Positions 1 to 8,911 of a DNA stretch of 50,232 bases are shown here, piece after piece. Positions within the stretch are counted from its first letter, which is position 1. Every line of letters begins with the position of its first letter. The notes beneath the pieces are model-generated. The model worked only from the letters and a program-made list of their open reading frames with translations, was not told the origin of the DNA and made no database searches. The stretch is taken from positions 1 to 50,232 of the forward strand of contig CAWUIO010000040.1 of assembly GCA_963922455.1 (NCBI GenBank), read 5' to 3'. The stretch comes from CAWUIO01 sp963922455 (GTDB lineage Bacteria; Bacteroidota; Bacteroidia; Cytophagales; Microscillaceae). Both the position numbers and the translations under genes were made by a program.

Positions 1-62
1 GAACCCCAAACTGACCCTTTTCGCCGACAAAAAATAAACTTAAACAGTTTCTAAAGTTTTTT

Positions 63-190
63 GGCTGAGGGATAGAGCCATTTGTTTGAGCCCGCCGCTG
101 CTCGTGGGAGGGCCGGCGAGTGGCGAAAGCCCGACCCCGGCGGCGCCTATTTACCTATTGTGTAGGAATGATCACCGCCGGGGGCAGCCC
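63..190 (-). repeat. Dispersed structured element, copy A
   Basis: GC-rich 128 bp copy of the element family. On the minus strand it starts GGGGCTGCCCCCGGCGG and ends ATCCCTCAGCC. Ends pair as GGCTG/CAGCC and the inner helix is CCCCGGCGG/CCGCCGGGG. It begins 3 nt after the stop codon of the UPF0182 gene, in the same orientation. The core has an unusual AAATGGC in place of AGGCCGC. Bases 1-62 upstream of it hold nothing recognisable. Confidence 0.85.
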
Positions 191-193
191 CTT

Positions 194-3118
194 TTATTCT
201 TCAGCTTCTGTTTTTTCTTCTACTGGCTCCTGAGGTTCTTCAGGTTTCTCTTGAGGCGAGTCCGTACCAGGGAATTTATTGGAAAGGTTTTGTAAGGCCT
301 CTTCCAGCTCTCTAAGGGCTTTAGCCGCCCCCTCGAAGTCTTTTGCACTGGTTTTGTTGAGATAGTTTTCAAAAGCTTGATTGGCTCTTTGCACCCATTC
401 CCCTTCGCTCATATCTTGGGTAGATGTGGGGCTATTTTTATTATCAGAATCGGTAAAGACCCGTTTTTTACCATCAAAGAGGCCGTTTAGGGCTTCCTCA
501 AAGTTTTCGGCGTAGCTTAGTTTGTCATTGTGCATGACTACCACCAAGCGGAGTTCGGGATAGGCTGCCGTTTCGGCTTGGAGATAAATGGGTTCTACGT
601 AAATAATGGTATTCTCAATAGGGATAGCCAGTACATTCCCCCGGATTACTTTGGAGCCCCTTTGGTCCCAGAGGGTAAGTTGGCCCGAGAGATAGGAATC
701 TTGATCGATTTTGGTTTCCACTTGTTGGGGTCCCAAAACCCGGCGTTCTTTGGGGAATTTATAGGCGAGAAAACGGCCATAATTTTCCGGATCGCAGAGG
801 GTGGCAATCCAGCCGATGAGTACTTGACGATTTTTGGGGGTAAAGGGCTGCATCAAAACAAACTGGGCCTTGTCGGAATCGGGTAGCTCCCACATGATAT
901 AATAGGGGGAAACTGGCTTGACATCGCTATAGTATTTTTCGGTGGCCCGTACCCAGAGGTCTTCTTGATTGTAGAAAACGGCCGGGTCATTCATATGATA
1001 CTTGGCAAACACCAAGCCTTGCACACTCAGCATGCCCTGGGGGTAACGGATATGATTGAGGAGCCCTTTAGGCATATCTTCCCGGGTTTGTAATAAGCCC
1101 GGAAAAATTTTGTCCCATACTTGGATGATGCGGTCGTCCTCATCAAAGATATAAAAGCTAACTTCGCCGGTGTAAGCGTCTACCACGGCTTTGACCGAAT
1201 TTCGGAGGTAATTGCTACGGTACACTTTGCGGGGGTTTCCGGCAAAGGAGAGATCCTCACCGGGGTTTACATCGGTACTGGTAGCTGAGCCAAAGGGTTC
1301 GCTATACGGGTAATGCTCGGAGGCAGTGTAGGCATCCACCATCCAATAGAGTTTGCCTTCATCCAGGACAATATAGGGATCTCGGTCATACATTAGAAAG
1401 GGGGCCAGGGTATGCAGGCGGTCTAAGATATTCCGGTGGAACATGATACGGCTATCCGGCTTGGGATAGTTGGAAAGGAGTAATTTGGTGCCACCAAACT
1501 TCCAACTATAGATAAATTTCCGCCAAAAGTTGCCAATTTGAACCCCACCTGGCCCAGCATATTGGGTATAGGTATTGTTGTCGCCCTTGGGGTAATCTAA
1601 TTCTTGTTCTTTGGAGTTGACAATGGCGTAGGTGCGGGTTTCTTCGCCGTAGTATATTCGGGGCTGTTTTACCTCCAAGTCTGGGTTGCTGCTCTTGGGA
1701 GGTATGTCCTTGATGAGTAATTTGGGAAGCCCGTTATCGGTAAAATCGTGTACCGTGGTAAGGGTGATGCCGTATCCGTGGGTGTATTTGAAACGTTGGT
1801 TGACAAAGGTTTTGCTTTGTTCGGGAAGATTCTCAAGTTCAATTTCCCGGGCCGATACCATGACTTGTTGCGGGCGGCCATCAATCATATATCGATCGAT
1901 ATCTACATCTACAAATTTGTAGTAAAGGCGAATTTCTTGAAACTGTTTGTAAACCGCCGCGAGCGCCCGCCAGTCCCACAAACGGGTGTTTTGTAATGTG
2001 CTTTGATTGTTTTGCACCATTTCGGAGCTAAGTTCTGGAGAGGCGGGGAATTCGCGCTCTTCTATTTTGTGCAGATTAAAACCCAGGCGTGTAAATTTAA
2101 TGTTGTTGGCAATGTAAGGTTGTTCAAAGGTGATTTCATTGGGTTCTACCCGGAGTGATTGCCAAGTGTATGGAAGCACCCCCAGGGCTCCCACCCAAAG
2201 TAATACGGTAAGCCCGGTGAGGACGGGTAGAATATAAACCGGTTGGTCTTGAAAATTGTACATGCCCATCCGGATCAATACTTTCCCGATGGCTTTGCGG
2301 AATCCCTGGAGCATGGTGAGAACACCTAATATAAAAGTTAAGGCAGCGACCACAAAAAAGGCGGGGAGGCGAATATGGACATCGGTCCACCCCGGTCCGT
2401 GCACGGCACCCCAATCGGAAAAAAGCAAAGAATAATGTTGTAAGTACTTCCCTACCGCCATGGTAATCAGGAAAAGCCCTACATTCCGATAAATGCGGCT
2501 GTATCCCACTTTAAGTTTTGAATTTGGGATATGAACCCACTCCAATTCATAGCGACCGGAGCGCTTGTAGACTTCAAAACGTTGCGTATAATGCACAGCC
2601 AGGCTGGCCAGCAGGGCCAAAAGGACAAAGATCCAAACGAGGGCGTATAAGGTTTGAATAAAGGGAAGGGTAAACATGTAAAATGAGGTGTCTAGCCCTA
2701 AAACGGGTTCTTTGATGCCTGAATCAACCCGGTAGATAAATTTTAGAAAAACTTCCCAATTACTGTAACCCCAGCTACCCCCGATGAAAGCGCCAAACCC
2801 GGTAAATGCATACACTAACCATTTTCCCGGAGCGGGGCCAGCCGGCAGGTTTAACAAAAGAATGAGTATGCCGCCAATAAGCCCTCCGGCCACGGTGAAA
2901 ATAAGCTGGGCAACTAGGGTAGTCAAGAGACGGTCTTCAAAACCCAAGGCCTGAAACCAAAGGTATTCTCCCCAAAAATCCAGAAAATTGAAAAATAGAA
3001 GTGAGAGAATAAAGAGGGAGATGCCCAGGCCAGAGAGGAATCGTTTGCCTTTGTATACTCCTCGGCCAATCAGGAGAAGGGACAGGCCAAGCAAAAGGAT
3101 CACTATGAGCGCGTTCAT
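194..3118 (-). CDS. UPF0182 family integral membrane protein
   Basis: Large membrane protein of the UPF0182 (COG1615) family, whose function is unknown. The N-terminal third holds about seven hydrophobic segments, followed by a long hydrophilic domain of roughly 600 residues containing motifs typical of the family such as QPYIANNI, DWRAL and NYLRNSVKAVVDAYTG. The C-terminal 100 residues are acidic and rich in E, P and Q, probably flexible. I chose the ATG at 3118 because the protein then begins directly with a hydrophobic segment (MNALIVILLLGL). The frame extends 15 codons further upstream to 3163, but that extension is polar and does not look like a signal. About 974 residues, near the usual family length. 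It appears monocistronic; a repeat element follows its stop codon within 3 nt. Family assignment is confident, role unknown. Confidence 0.88.
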   Translation of the reverse strand: MNALIVILLLGLSLLLIGRGVYKGKRFLSGLGISLFILSLLFFNFLDFWGEYLWFQALGFEDRLLTTLVAQLIFTVAGGLIGGILILLLNLPAGPAPGKWLVYAFTGFGAFIGGSWGYSNWEVFLKFIYRVDSGIKEPVLGLDTSFYMFTLPFIQTLYALVWIFVLLALLASLAVHYTQRFEVYKRSGRYELEWVHIPNSKLKVGYSRIYRNVGLFLITMAVGKYLQHYSLLFSDWGAVHGPGWTDVHIRLPAFFVVAALTFILGVLTMLQGFRKAIGKVLIRMGMYNFQDQPVYILPVLTGLTVLLWVGALGVLPYTWQSLRVEPNEITFEQPYIANNIKFTRLGFNLHKIEEREFPASPELSSEMVQNNQSTLQNTRLWDWRALAAVYKQFQEIRLYYKFVDVDIDRYMIDGRPQQVMVSAREIELENLPEQSKTFVNQRFKYTHGYGITLTTVHDFTDNGLPKLLIKDIPPKSSNPDLEVKQPRIYYGEETRTYAIVNSKEQELDYPKGDNNTYTQYAGPGGVQIGNFWRKFIYSWKFGGTKLLLSNYPKPDSRIMFHRNILDRLHTLAPFLMYDRDPYIVLDEGKLYWMVDAYTASEHYPYSEPFGSATSTDVNPGEDLSFAGNPRKVYRSNYLRNSVKAVVDAYTGEVSFYIFDEDDRIIQVWDKIFPGLLQTREDMPKGLLNHIRYPQGMLSVQGLVFAKYHMNDPAVFYNQEDLWVRATEKYYSDVKPVSPYYIMWELPDSDKAQFVLMQPFTPKNRQVLIGWIATLCDPENYGRFLAYKFPKERRVLGPQQVETKIDQDSYLSGQLTLWDQRGSKVIRGNVLAIPIENTIIYVEPIYLQAETAAYPELRLVVVMHNDKLSYAENFEEALNGLFDGKKRVFTDSDNKNSPTSTQDMSEGEWVQRANQAFENYLNKTSAKDFEGAAKALRELEEALQNLSNKFPGTDSPQEKPEEPQEPVEEKTEAEE

Positions 3119-3234
3119 ACGAAGATTTTTATATTCAGATTTAGGATCAGTCAATCTAAGCAAAAAATCTAGTATTATCTCCTCAATTTATCAAAAACAG
3201 ACCTTAAGGATTTGAATTGAAGCCCACTAAAGCT

Positions 3235-3263
3235 AAAAAACCAGCCTCTTTAAAAGAGACTGG
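3235..3263 (-). terminator. Intrinsic terminator after lepB
   Basis: Imperfect hairpin with arms CCAG-C-CTCTT and AAGAG-A-CTGG. On the minus strand it is followed by TTTTTT. It lies about 30 nt after the lepB stop codon. Confidence 0.7.
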
Positions 3264-3292
3264 GGGGAAGATACTATGTTTGGGGGAGTAAA

Positions 3293-4405
3293 TTATCGGA
3301 TACTTTTAAAAATTCGATTCCAACGCACCCGTTTGAAGAATGACTTTTGGTAATCGAGAGATAACCAGGTAAACCAGGCCTGGCCCACGATGTGGTCGGC
3401 CGGAACATAGCCCCAATATCGGGAATCAAGAGAATTGTGGCGATTGTCACCAATCATAAAATAGTAATTTTGCTTAAATGTATATTCTTTGATTTCCTTA
3501 TCTTCTATATACAGCTTGTTTCCCTCGATGCGTACATCCTCATTGTGTTCATAGCGTTGGATAGCAATCCCGTATAAAGCTAAATTTTGGGAGTTGATGG
3601 GGATGGTCATCCCTTTCTGGGGGATAACTAAGGGACCAAAGAAATCTTCATTCCATTCAAAATCTGGGTGCTTGGGGAAAATTTCTGGATGACGTTGGCC
3701 TTCGGGACTTATGTCTTTCTCAATCTTTTTTACGATATCTAGTTTTTCGAGAGCAGCCGCTTTTTCTTGGGTGGTAAAGACTTCGTAGACATTACTTGAG
3801 GTGCCAGGACGAAATTCATTGAAATAACTGGTAAGGTCATTTCGCTCCATGACTCGCCGGGTAAAAGGAACTGTTGACTCTAAGCGGTAGCCAAATTGCA
3901 TTTCGGGTGGGGTTTGGGCTTTTTGGCCATTGATAAACACATCCCCTGCTTTTACTTGAAAAGTATCTCCGGCAATGGCCAGGCAACGTTTGATGTAGTG
4001 TGTTTTCATGTCGACGGGGGCCTCTTCGTCAGGATAGTTGAATACGACCACATCGTTATTTTCTACTACATTAAAACCAGGTAACCGTAGCATAGGGAGT
4101 TGAATCCAATCCAAATAGGATGGGGCATTGGTTCCCCAGATTTTGTTGTCGGTAAGTGGGAGCCTTAAGAGGGTTTTGGGAGTACGGGGGCCATAGCTGA
4201 TTTTGCTCACGAATAGAAAATCTCCTACCAATTGGGTACTTTCCATGGAGGCAGTTGGGATTGTATACGCAGAAACGAGGGCCCACCGGATGATGGTCGC
4301 AGCGATTACGGCAAATACAATGGCATCAATCCATTCCCGTAAGGCGCTTTTTTTCTTTTTAGTCTTTTTTTCAGACTTTTTGGAAGTTTTTATTTTAAGT
4401 GCCAT
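3293..4405 (-). CDS. lepB: Signal peptidase I
   Basis: Type I signal peptidase, which cleaves signal peptides from exported proteins at the outer face of the inner membrane. A Lys-rich cytoplasmic N-terminus (residues 1-24) is followed by one membrane segment (about 26-46). The catalytic serine is Ser53 in IPTASMEST and the general-base lysine is Lys139 in HYIKRCLAIAGD. The C-terminal box GDNRHNSLDSRYWG is intact. At 370 residues it is longer than the E. coli or Bacillus enzymes; the extra length lies in a roughly 100-residue insertion between the Lys box and the GDNxxNSxDSR box, which is usual for Bacteroidota. Single gene with its own terminator. Start ATG at 4405 fits the basic N-terminus. 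Confidence 0.96.
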   Translation of the reverse strand: MALKIKTSKKSEKKTKKKKSALREWIDAIVFAVIAATIIRWALVSAYTIPTASMESTQLVGDFLFVSKISYGPRTPKTLLRLPLTDNKIWGTNAPSYLDWIQLPMLRLPGFNVVENNDVVVFNYPDEEAPVDMKTHYIKRCLAIAGDTFQVKAGDVFINGQKAQTPPEMQFGYRLESTVPFTRRVMERNDLTSYFNEFRPGTSSNVYEVFTTQEKAAALEKLDIVKKIEKDISPEGQRHPEIFPKHPDFEWNEDFFGPLVIPQKGMTIPINSQNLALYGIAIQRYEHNEDVRIEGNKLYIEDKEIKEYTFKQNYYFMIGDNRHNSLDSRYWGYVPADHIVGQAWFTWLSLDYQKSFFKRVRWNRIFKSIR

Positions 4406-4487
4406 ATAGCAAAATATTAGAATACTGATTTTGTAGCCAAGACCAAATTTTGGTTTCAGCGATTAAAGATATAGAGTTGTCTGGGAA

Positions 4488-5192
4488 TTAATCGGCCCAG
4501 GTATTTTCTGAATAAAAATTTCGAGGATCCATAGCCTGCCCTTCCCAAGTAACCCGATAGCGCAAATATCCGATATTATTTCTAGGGCTCAATACCTTAC
4601 CGAGGCATTGACCTTGTTCCACGTTTTCTCCTTTACTTACTAAAATTTGGTTTAAACCAATATATTGGGTTTGGATATGATTACTATGCTGTATAAGAAG
4701 AGTACATCCTATGTCTGGGCCAAGGTTTTGGATTTCCAGTACAATACCTCGAGCTGTGGCATGTACCGGACTGTTGCCTCTTACCCGGAATAATACTCCA
4801 TCTGAGTCGGAGACACCGATTTCGGGGAGAGCCACTTGAGTATCTTGAGGGATAGGCTGTATTCCTGGATAACTTTGGGCATTTCCATCACCAATAAAGA
4901 AAATAAAGAATAAAATACTCGCAACCGAACTTAGGGCAAACCAAGGAAAGTTATGTTTTCTTTGGGCTTTTTCTTTTGCCTCTACACATTGTTCAGCCAG
5001 TTGAGTATAACTCTCAGAGGGAAATTCTTTCTGAGCCTTGGCGTAAGCATCAGAAAAATTGCTTCCTTCTTGCATGGCTTCTTCAATCAGGCAAGCCAGG
5101 TGATCTAGCACTTCATCCTGAAGGCTGGGATCCTTCAAATCACGCGCTTGGAAGTCGCGCAGAATTTGTTCAATTTGATTCTCGTTCAGCAT
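4488..5192 (-). CDS. Membrane-anchored degenerate LytM/M23-like protein, PadR partner
   Basis: Residues 1-75 form a small helical domain (EVLDHLACLIEEAM, AYAKAQKEFP) of the type found in membrane proteins encoded next to PadR regulators. A single membrane segment follows (about 85-100), then an outer domain that resembles the beta-sheet fold of LytM/M23 endopeptidases: an ARG-IVLEIQ strand, GCTLLIQHSN, KGENVEQGQCLGKV and LRYRVTWEGQAMDPRNF. The final zinc-binding His-x-His of M23 enzymes is replaced by RYR, so it is probably a catalytically dead, peptidoglycan-facing domain. The start at 5192 has GGAG seven nt upstream; an ATG two codons earlier (5198) is possible. It overlaps the 3' end of the PadR gene by about 23 nt, so the two are translationally coupled. 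Fold assignment is by motif reading only. Confidence 0.7.
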   Translation of the reverse strand: MLNENQIEQILRDFQARDLKDPSLQDEVLDHLACLIEEAMQEGSNFSDAYAKAQKEFPSESYTQLAEQCVEAKEKAQRKHNFPWFALSSVASILFFIFFIGDGNAQSYPGIQPIPQDTQVALPEIGVSDSDGVLFRVRGNSPVHATARGIVLEIQNLGPDIGCTLLIQHSNHIQTQYIGLNQILVSKGENVEQGQCLGKVLSPRNNIGYLRYRVTWEGQAMDPRNFYSENTWAD

Positions 5193-5535
5193 TTCCATGC
5201 TCCAAATTCAGCTTATTAAATAAAACCGTACGCATGGTTTGAACGAATTCATTGAATTCTTCCACTAATGCGGTGGCACGGGTATTCCCTTGGGGCGTAA
5301 TTGAATAATACTTACGAACCCTTTTGCCTAAATGTACCGTTTCTGTTAGTAATAATCCTTCCGCTTCCATTTTATGAAGCGTTGGGTAGAGTGCCCCCTC
5401 AGTAATAGCAATCTTACCAGCAGACAATTCCTTGACTTTTTGAGTTATCTCGTAGCCATACATTTTGGGATGTTCGGTGAGTAACTTAAGAATGATGGTT
5501 TGGAGAGTGCCTTTTAACAGTTCTTTTGAATACAT
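5170..5535 (-). CDS. PadR family transcriptional regulator
   Basis: Small winged-helix repressor of the PadR family. It begins MYSKELLKGTLQTIILKLL, the classic PadR start, and contains MYGYEITQKV, ITEGALYPTLHKMEAEGLL (recognition helix) and the wing KRVRKYYSITPQG, with a C-terminal dimerisation helix. I chose ATG 5535 rather than the upstream ATG at 5550, because 5535 matches the family start and lies directly after a perfect promoter -7 box. It overlaps the following LytM-like gene, a common arrangement in which PadR controls a membrane protein that senses envelope state. Autoregulation is likely, given the inverted repeat over its promoter. Its inducer is unknown. Confidence 0.93.
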   Translation of the reverse strand: MYSKELLKGTLQTIILKLLTEHPKMYGYEITQKVKELSAGKIAITEGALYPTLHKMEAEGLLLTETVHLGKRVRKYYSITPQGNTRATALVEEFNEFVQTMRTVLFNKLNLEHGNAERESN

Positions 5536-5570
5536 AAAGCAAATATACATCAGAATCTTATGTATTCAAA
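5528..5570 (-). promoter_or_regulatory. padR promoter with overlapping 10-bp inverted repeat
   Basis: On the minus strand: TTTG (5567-5570), exactly 19 nt, then TATATTTG (5540-5547), a perfect match to the Bacteroidota TTTG-N19-TAnnTTTG promoter. The ATG follows the -7 box after only CTTT, so the mRNA would be almost leaderless. A perfect inverted repeat GAATACATAA / TTATGTATTC (5528-5537 and 5558-5567) with a 20-bp spacer spans the promoter and start codon, and is a candidate PadR operator. Confidence 0.75.
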
Positions 5571-5660
5571 GTTTACGCAAAAAAATGTATCTCAGCCAAG
5601 AATCAGATGAGAATTTTTTAAATCTTTATTGGTTTTGTTGTAATTTTCCATTTCCAAGGT

Positions 5661-6740
5661 ATGAACCTCATGAGAAAGACACACTATTGCTACGGTCTCC
5701 TATTTTGCTTCCTGTTTGGTAATCACGCAATTTTTGCTCAGGGAAAACTATTGAGTATGTCCCAGCTTGAAGAGCTTGAGGTCTTTACATCATTAGAAGA
5801 AGCTCTACTTGATCCAGAGTCGGTCCTAGCCATTGATTTGAAAGGGCAGGAGTTAGAGGTCTTACCTCCTGAATTCTCCAAATTTAAAAATTTACAAGTA
5901 CTTAATCTGGGGCTAAATACTTTTGAATCATTACCCTTAGAAGTATGTGATTTGGCCCAATTACAAGTACTTGATATTTGGGGAGGGCGATTAAAAACGC
6001 TTCCCCGGCAAATCAAAAAGCTCAGGAACCTGCGCTTTTTATATTTGGATTATAACGAAATTGAATATTTGCCCCCCGAACTAGGTGAACTGGAAAATTT
6101 GGAAGTTTTGGATTTGGAAGGCAATGCTTTGTATCAGGTACCAAGCAGTATTAACCGCTTGAAGAACTTGCAGATTTTAGATTTGGAAAATAACCAAATG
6201 GGGCAATTACCCAAGAAATTGGATAGCCTGACCCGATTACAAGTGCTGGATTTGGAGAATAACCGCTTCCTTCGGTTTCCCAGTTCTTTGCTTGATTTAC
6301 GAGATCTGCGCTATTTGTATATGCAAAATAACTTTTTGAAATCTTTGCCAAGCAATATCTCACAATTAGCTCAGTTAGAATTTTTATTTTTAGATGGGAA
6401 CCAATTAAACCGATTTGCCTGTGACTCGGGTTTTGCGGCTTTGAAGGTATTGCATCTGGCTAAGAATAAAATGTATACATTTCCCGAATCCGTCTTAAAG
6501 CTCCCCTCGCTGGAAGTATTAAATTTGGAAGGAAACCGGATTGTTGAAGTGCCTGATTCCTTAAATGAGCTCGGGCAACTAAGAGCGCTTAATTTAGCGA
6601 ATAACCGCTTAAGGAATGTCCAATCTAGCCTATTGCAATTAAAGCAGTTGGAGGAGTTAAAAATTTATGGAAATCCTATTGAGCGCTCTGAAATCAGCAC
6701 TTTAAGGAAGCAAGCTCCCCGATTTGAATTAAAGTTCTAA
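5661..6740 (+). CDS. Secreted leucine-rich repeat protein
   Basis: Exported protein made almost entirely of leucine-rich repeats. An N-terminal signal peptide (about residues 1-27, ending AIFAQ) is followed by some twelve repeats of 22-23 residues of the form LxxLxxLxLxxNxLxxLPxxI, running from about residue 55 to the C-terminus (for example LQVLNLGLNTFESLPLEV and LEVLNLEGNRIVEVPDSL). No enzymatic domain or T9SS C-terminal sorting domain is visible after the last repeat. Such proteins usually bind other proteins, here in the periplasm or at the cell surface; the ligand is unknown. A second in-frame ATG three codons in (5670) could also be the start. It stands alone between the divergent padR pair and the M1 peptidase. 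Confidence 0.85.
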   Translation: MNLMRKTHYCYGLLFCFLFGNHAIFAQGKLLSMSQLEELEVFTSLEEALLDPESVLAIDLKGQELEVLPPEFSKFKNLQVLNLGLNTFESLPLEVCDLAQLQVLDIWGGRLKTLPRQIKKLRNLRFLYLDYNEIEYLPPELGELENLEVLDLEGNALYQVPSSINRLKNLQILDLENNQMGQLPKKLDSLTRLQVLDLENNRFLRFPSSLLDLRDLRYLYMQNNFLKSLPSNISQLAQLEFLFLDGNQLNRFACDSGFAALKVLHLAKNKMYTFPESVLKLPSLEVLNLEGNRIVEVPDSLNELGQLRALNLANNRLRNVQSSLLQLKQLEELKIYGNPIERSEISTLRKQAPRFELKF

Positions 6741-6867
6741 TTATCCAAAGTGACCTTTTTATAAAGTATTTATTTAAGATTTGAAAATTTTTTCAGGATC
6801 TTGGGCAAGGTAAAATACCCACCAATTGCTTCAAGATAATCCTATTTGTTAAACTGAAACCTATACA

Positions 6868-8850
6868 ATGAACAAATTATTCTCAGCAGCCCTCTTGGGC
6901 TTTGCCGTCCTCATCTTCGGACCGGCCCAGGCCCAACTAAAAAATAATCAGTCCCTTTTTGATCCTTTATTCGAATTTCAAGGTAACCCCTACCGTTCGG
7001 CTTCTGGAGTTCCCGGGGAAGCTTATTGGCAGAATGCTGTAAATTATGAAATAGATGTAGCTTTAGATGAGGAAAACGATCGCGTAAGCGGAAGGATTTC
7101 TATTGACTACACCAATAATAGCCCACATACACTTGATTACATCTGGTTACAACTTGATCAAAACCGTTTTGCCCCCGACTCGAGAGGAACGCTTACCCAG
7201 CAATTGAGTGGGGGGAACAGCCGTTTCCGGGGAGAAGGAAATGGTGGCTACGAACTGGATAAAGTGCAAGTATCTCTGGGCACGGCCAATGGCTATGAGC
7301 CCAAATACTTTATTACAGATACCCGTATGCAGGTAAGGCTCAGAGAACCCTTGGCAGCAAAGGGAGGGACATTAAAACTAAGTATGGATTTTAGCTATGT
7401 CATACCAGAATTTGGAGCCGATCGAATGGGGCGTACCAAAACCAAAGATGGGGTTATCTACCAAATGGCCCAGTGGTATCCTCGTATTGCCGTGTATGAT
7501 GATATCAAAGGTTGGAATATTGAGCCCTATCTAGGACAAGGAGAGTTTTATTGTGAGTATGGCGATTTTGTATACCGGGTCACTGTACCGTATGATCATA
7601 TTGTTGTAGGATCAGGAGAATTGACCAATCCCGAAAAAGTATTGACCAAATCGCAATTAGATCGTCTGGCTCGGGCTAAAAAAAGTGACCAAACGGTTGC
7701 CATAGTGGGCGTTAGTGAAGTTGGAGATGCTAAACTAACCCGGCCAAGCCAATCCGGCACGCTTACTTGGGAATTTAAAATGGAGAATAGCCGGGATATA
7801 GCCTGGGCAAGCTCCAAAGCTTTTGTGTGGGATGCCGCTCGGATTAACCTACCCGACGGAAAAACAGCCTTGGCCCAATCGGCCTATCCTCCTGAAGTAT
7901 CCAGTCGTAATGGATGGGGACGTTCTACCGAATATACCAAGTTTTCCATTGAGCACTATTCAGAAAAATGGTATCCTTATCCCTATCCGGCGGCAGTAAA
8001 CGTAGCCGGAAGAGTAGCGGGAATGGAGTACCCTGGAGTTTCATTTTGTGGTTGGAGAGCCCAAACTGCTTCGCTTTGGGGGGTAACCGACCATGAATTT
8101 GGCCACAATTGGTTCCCGATGATCGTTGGATCCAATGAGCGTCTATATCCTTGGATGGATGAGGGTTTTAATACATTTATCAATGAGTATAGCACCTTGG
8201 AATTTAACAAAGGAGAGTATAAAAACTATGCTCAGCTAAGCAGTACACTCGGGCGTTCTTATTTTACAAGAAGTTTAAAGAGTCCTCGACGAGAAAGCAT
8301 TTCTACCTATCCAGACATAGTTCAATCGTCCAATCTAGGGGTTACGGCCTATTTCAAGCCTGCCGTGGGTTTGATGCTTTTACGCGAAGTTATCATAGGC
8401 CCAGAGCGTTTTGATTATGCCTTTAAGTATTATATCCAAAACTGGGCATTTAAACACCCTACGCCGGTCGACTTCTTTAATTGCATGGAAAGTGCTGCCG
8501 GTGAGGAATTAAATTGGTTTTGGCGGGGTTGGTTTTACTCCACCGGAAATATTGACCAAGGAATCAAAAATGTAGAATATCGTGATAAAGGAAAATCAGA
8601 ATCTGGGGCAATTATTACGATAGAAAATAAGGGCGAGGTCTTGATGCCTGTAAAATTAGAAGTGCTTGAGAAGTCGGGAAAGACCACCATCGTAGATTTA
8701 CCGGTTGAAATCTGGCAAAGAGGGAATGTATGGCCCTTCCGGTTTGCCTCTGAGTCTGAGATTGAAAAAATTACCATAGATCCAGGAAAGGTGTACCCGG
8801 ATGTCAACCGCAAAGATAATGTTTGGAATGCCGTGCCTGATCAAGGCTAG
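6868..8850 (+). CDS. Secreted M1 family metallopeptidase
   Basis: Gluzincin aminopeptidase-like enzyme of family M1. A signal peptide (residues 1-22, ending PAQAQ) sends it out of the cytoplasm. The zinc site is complete: His409-Glu410-x-x-His413 in TDHEFGHNW and the third ligand Glu432, 18 residues later, in PWMDEGFNTF. The substrate-binding GxMEN-like motif appears as VAGMEYPGV. The N-terminal half carries the beta-sandwich domain seen in M1 enzymes. At 660 residues it is shorter than aminopeptidase N because it lacks the long C-terminal helical domain, as is common in secreted Bacteroidota M1 proteins. Probably degrades peptides in the periplasm or outside the cell. Single gene sharing a terminator with galM. 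Confidence 0.93.
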   Translation: MNKLFSAALLGFAVLIFGPAQAQLKNNQSLFDPLFEFQGNPYRSASGVPGEAYWQNAVNYEIDVALDEENDRVSGRISIDYTNNSPHTLDYIWLQLDQNRFAPDSRGTLTQQLSGGNSRFRGEGNGGYELDKVQVSLGTANGYEPKYFITDTRMQVRLREPLAAKGGTLKLSMDFSYVIPEFGADRMGRTKTKDGVIYQMAQWYPRIAVYDDIKGWNIEPYLGQGEFYCEYGDFVYRVTVPYDHIVVGSGELTNPEKVLTKSQLDRLARAKKSDQTVAIVGVSEVGDAKLTRPSQSGTLTWEFKMENSRDIAWASSKAFVWDAARINLPDGKTALAQSAYPPEVSSRNGWGRSTEYTKFSIEHYSEKWYPYPYPAAVNVAGRVAGMEYPGVSFCGWRAQTASLWGVTDHEFGHNWFPMIVGSNERLYPWMDEGFNTFINEYSTLEFNKGEYKNYAQLSSTLGRSYFTRSLKSPRRESISTYPDIVQSSNLGVTAYFKPAVGLMLLREVIIGPERFDYAFKYYIQNWAFKHPTPVDFFNCMESAAGEELNWFWRGWFYSTGNIDQGIKNVEYRDKGKSESGAIITIENKGEVLMPVKLEVLEKSGKTTIVDLPVEIWQRGNVWPFRFASESEIEKITIDPGKVYPDVNRKDNVWNAVPDQG

Positions 8851-8869
8851 GAACTCTTTCTTTGCCATC

Positions 8870-8911
8870 ATACCTAAGTAAAGCCCGCAATCGCGGGCTT
8901 TACTTAGGTAT
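8870..8911. terminator. Bidirectional terminator, perfect 19-bp hairpin
   Basis: Arms of 19 bp (5' arm ATACCTAAGTAAAGCCCGC, loop AATC, perfect complement). It lies between the convergent M1 peptidase gene and galM. The right arm includes the galM stop codon (8904-8906), so the galM reading frame ends inside the hairpin. There is no long T-run on either side; termination could depend on the A/T-rich outer stem. Confidence 0.75.
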
